Assembly: GCA_934667465.1 (NCBI GenBank)
Contig: CAKUMG010000476.1
Span: 1 to 5,470 of the forward strand
DNA length: 5,470 nucleotides
DNA from: an uncultured Actinoplanes sp.
GTDB taxonomy: Bacteria; Actinomycetota; Actinomycetes; Mycobacteriales; Micromonosporaceae
Direction: 5' to 3'
Every line of letters begins with the position of its first letter. Position 1 is the stretch's first letter. The translations under genes and the position numbers were made by a program. The notes under the pieces were generated by a model, which was not told where the DNA came from, did no database searches, and saw only the letters and a list, made by a program, of their open reading frames with translations. This document shows, one piece after another, positions 5,118 through 5,470 of the stretch.

Positions 5118-5470
5118 GTGGCACTCATCGAGGCACGCGGGCTGGTGAAGCGGTTCGGCGACTTCGTCGCGGTGGACGGCATCGACGTCGAGGTGCGCCG
5201 GGGCGAGGCGTTCGGGTTCCTGGGTCCCAACGGGGCCGGCAAGAGCTCGACCATGCGCATGATCGGGTGCGTCTCCCCGCCCAGCGGCGGCGAGCTGCGC
5301 ATCCTCGGGCGCGATCCGCGGCGCGACGGCCCCGCGATCCGGGCCCGGCTGGGCGTCTGCCCCCAGCTCGACAACCTCGACGTCGAGCTGACCGTGCGGG
5401 AAAACCTGACGACGTATGCCCGCTTCTTCGGCATCCCCCGCCGGGAGGCCCGCCGCCGCGCCGACGAGCT
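5118..5470 (+). CDS. ABC transporter ATP-binding subunit, NodI/DrrA type (3' end missing)
   Basis: Partial gene: 117 codons are visible and the rest lies beyond the window. It encodes the cytosolic ATPase of an ABC exporter. Visible motifs are the A-loop region LVKRFGDFVAVDGID (9-23), a perfect Walker A GPNGAGKSS (36-44), and the Q-loop in VCPQLDNLDVELTVRENL (80-97) with Gln83. The wording 'PQ-x-DNLD-x-E-x-TVRENL' and the later ARFFGI (101-106) are characteristic of the NodI/DrrA (daunorubicin-resistance, ABC-2) subfamily, whose members pump lipooligosaccharides, polyketides or other hydrophobic compounds. The signature LSGGQ, Walker B and H-loop would lie beyond the end. A membrane partner of the ABC-2 type is expected downstream. 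The GTG start is supported by the immediate VALIEARGLVKRF opening and by the promoter-like sequence seven bases upstream. The substrate cannot be inferred. Confidence 0.93.
   Translation, partial: MALIEARGLVKRFGDFVAVDGIDVEVRRGEAFGFLGPNGAGKSSTMRMIGCVSPPSGGELRILGRDPRRDGPAIRARLGVCPQLDNLDVELTVRENLTTYARFFGIPRREARRRADE

Noticed and set aside
5033..5434. A 133-codon minus-strand frame antisense to the ABC ATPase
   Set aside because: The plus strand encodes a perfect Walker A and Q-loop here. The antisense product is Arg/Ser/Pro-rich without a domain.

Overview
This 5.47 kb window comes from a high-GC actinobacterium. The third codon positions are almost all G or C, GTG starts are common, and dgt sits directly before dnaG, as in Mycobacterium and many other Actinobacteria. 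The roadblock/DUF4388-type pair and the style of the DnaG and Dgt proteins suggest Micromonosporaceae (Actinoplanes/Micromonospora-like), but that placement is inference. No rRNA, tRNA, CRISPR array, insertion sequence or phage signature was seen.

Layout. On the minus strand at the left are two genes read leftwards: a roadblock/LC7-type protein (357-737) and, 22 bp further on, a DUF4388/PATAN-like protein that runs off the window edge (1-334). A 292-bp divergent intergenic region (738-1029) holds short repeats, a small hairpin and a possible -10 element. Everything to its right is on the plus strand: a small VOC/glyoxalase-like protein (1030-1392), the dNTP triphosphohydrolase Dgt (1402-2607), DNA primase DnaG (2683-4539), a 174-residue protein of unknown function whose GTG start overlaps the dnaG stop (4536-5060), and the start of a NodI/DrrA-type ABC transporter ATPase (from 5118, cut by the window end).

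How the genes fit together. Dgt lowers or balances the dNTP pool and DnaG makes replication primers, so the central block is a conserved replication and nucleotide housekeeping cluster. The unknown protein after dnaG is probably translated by coupling to it. The ABC ATPase is separated by a hairpin and appears to have its own promoter, so it starts a new unit. The minus-strand pair looks like part of a roadblock-type signalling or polarity module unrelated to replication.

The window is mostly ordinary core chromosome. The points most worth a second look are three consecutive starts (dgt, dnaG, ABC ATPase) that lack a clear Shine-Dalgarno and have a -10-like hexamer 6-7 nt upstream (candidate leaderless mRNAs), the uncharacterised protein coupled to dnaG, and the roadblock/DUF4388 pair. 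I found no convincing evidence of a new defence, mobile or RNA-based system here.
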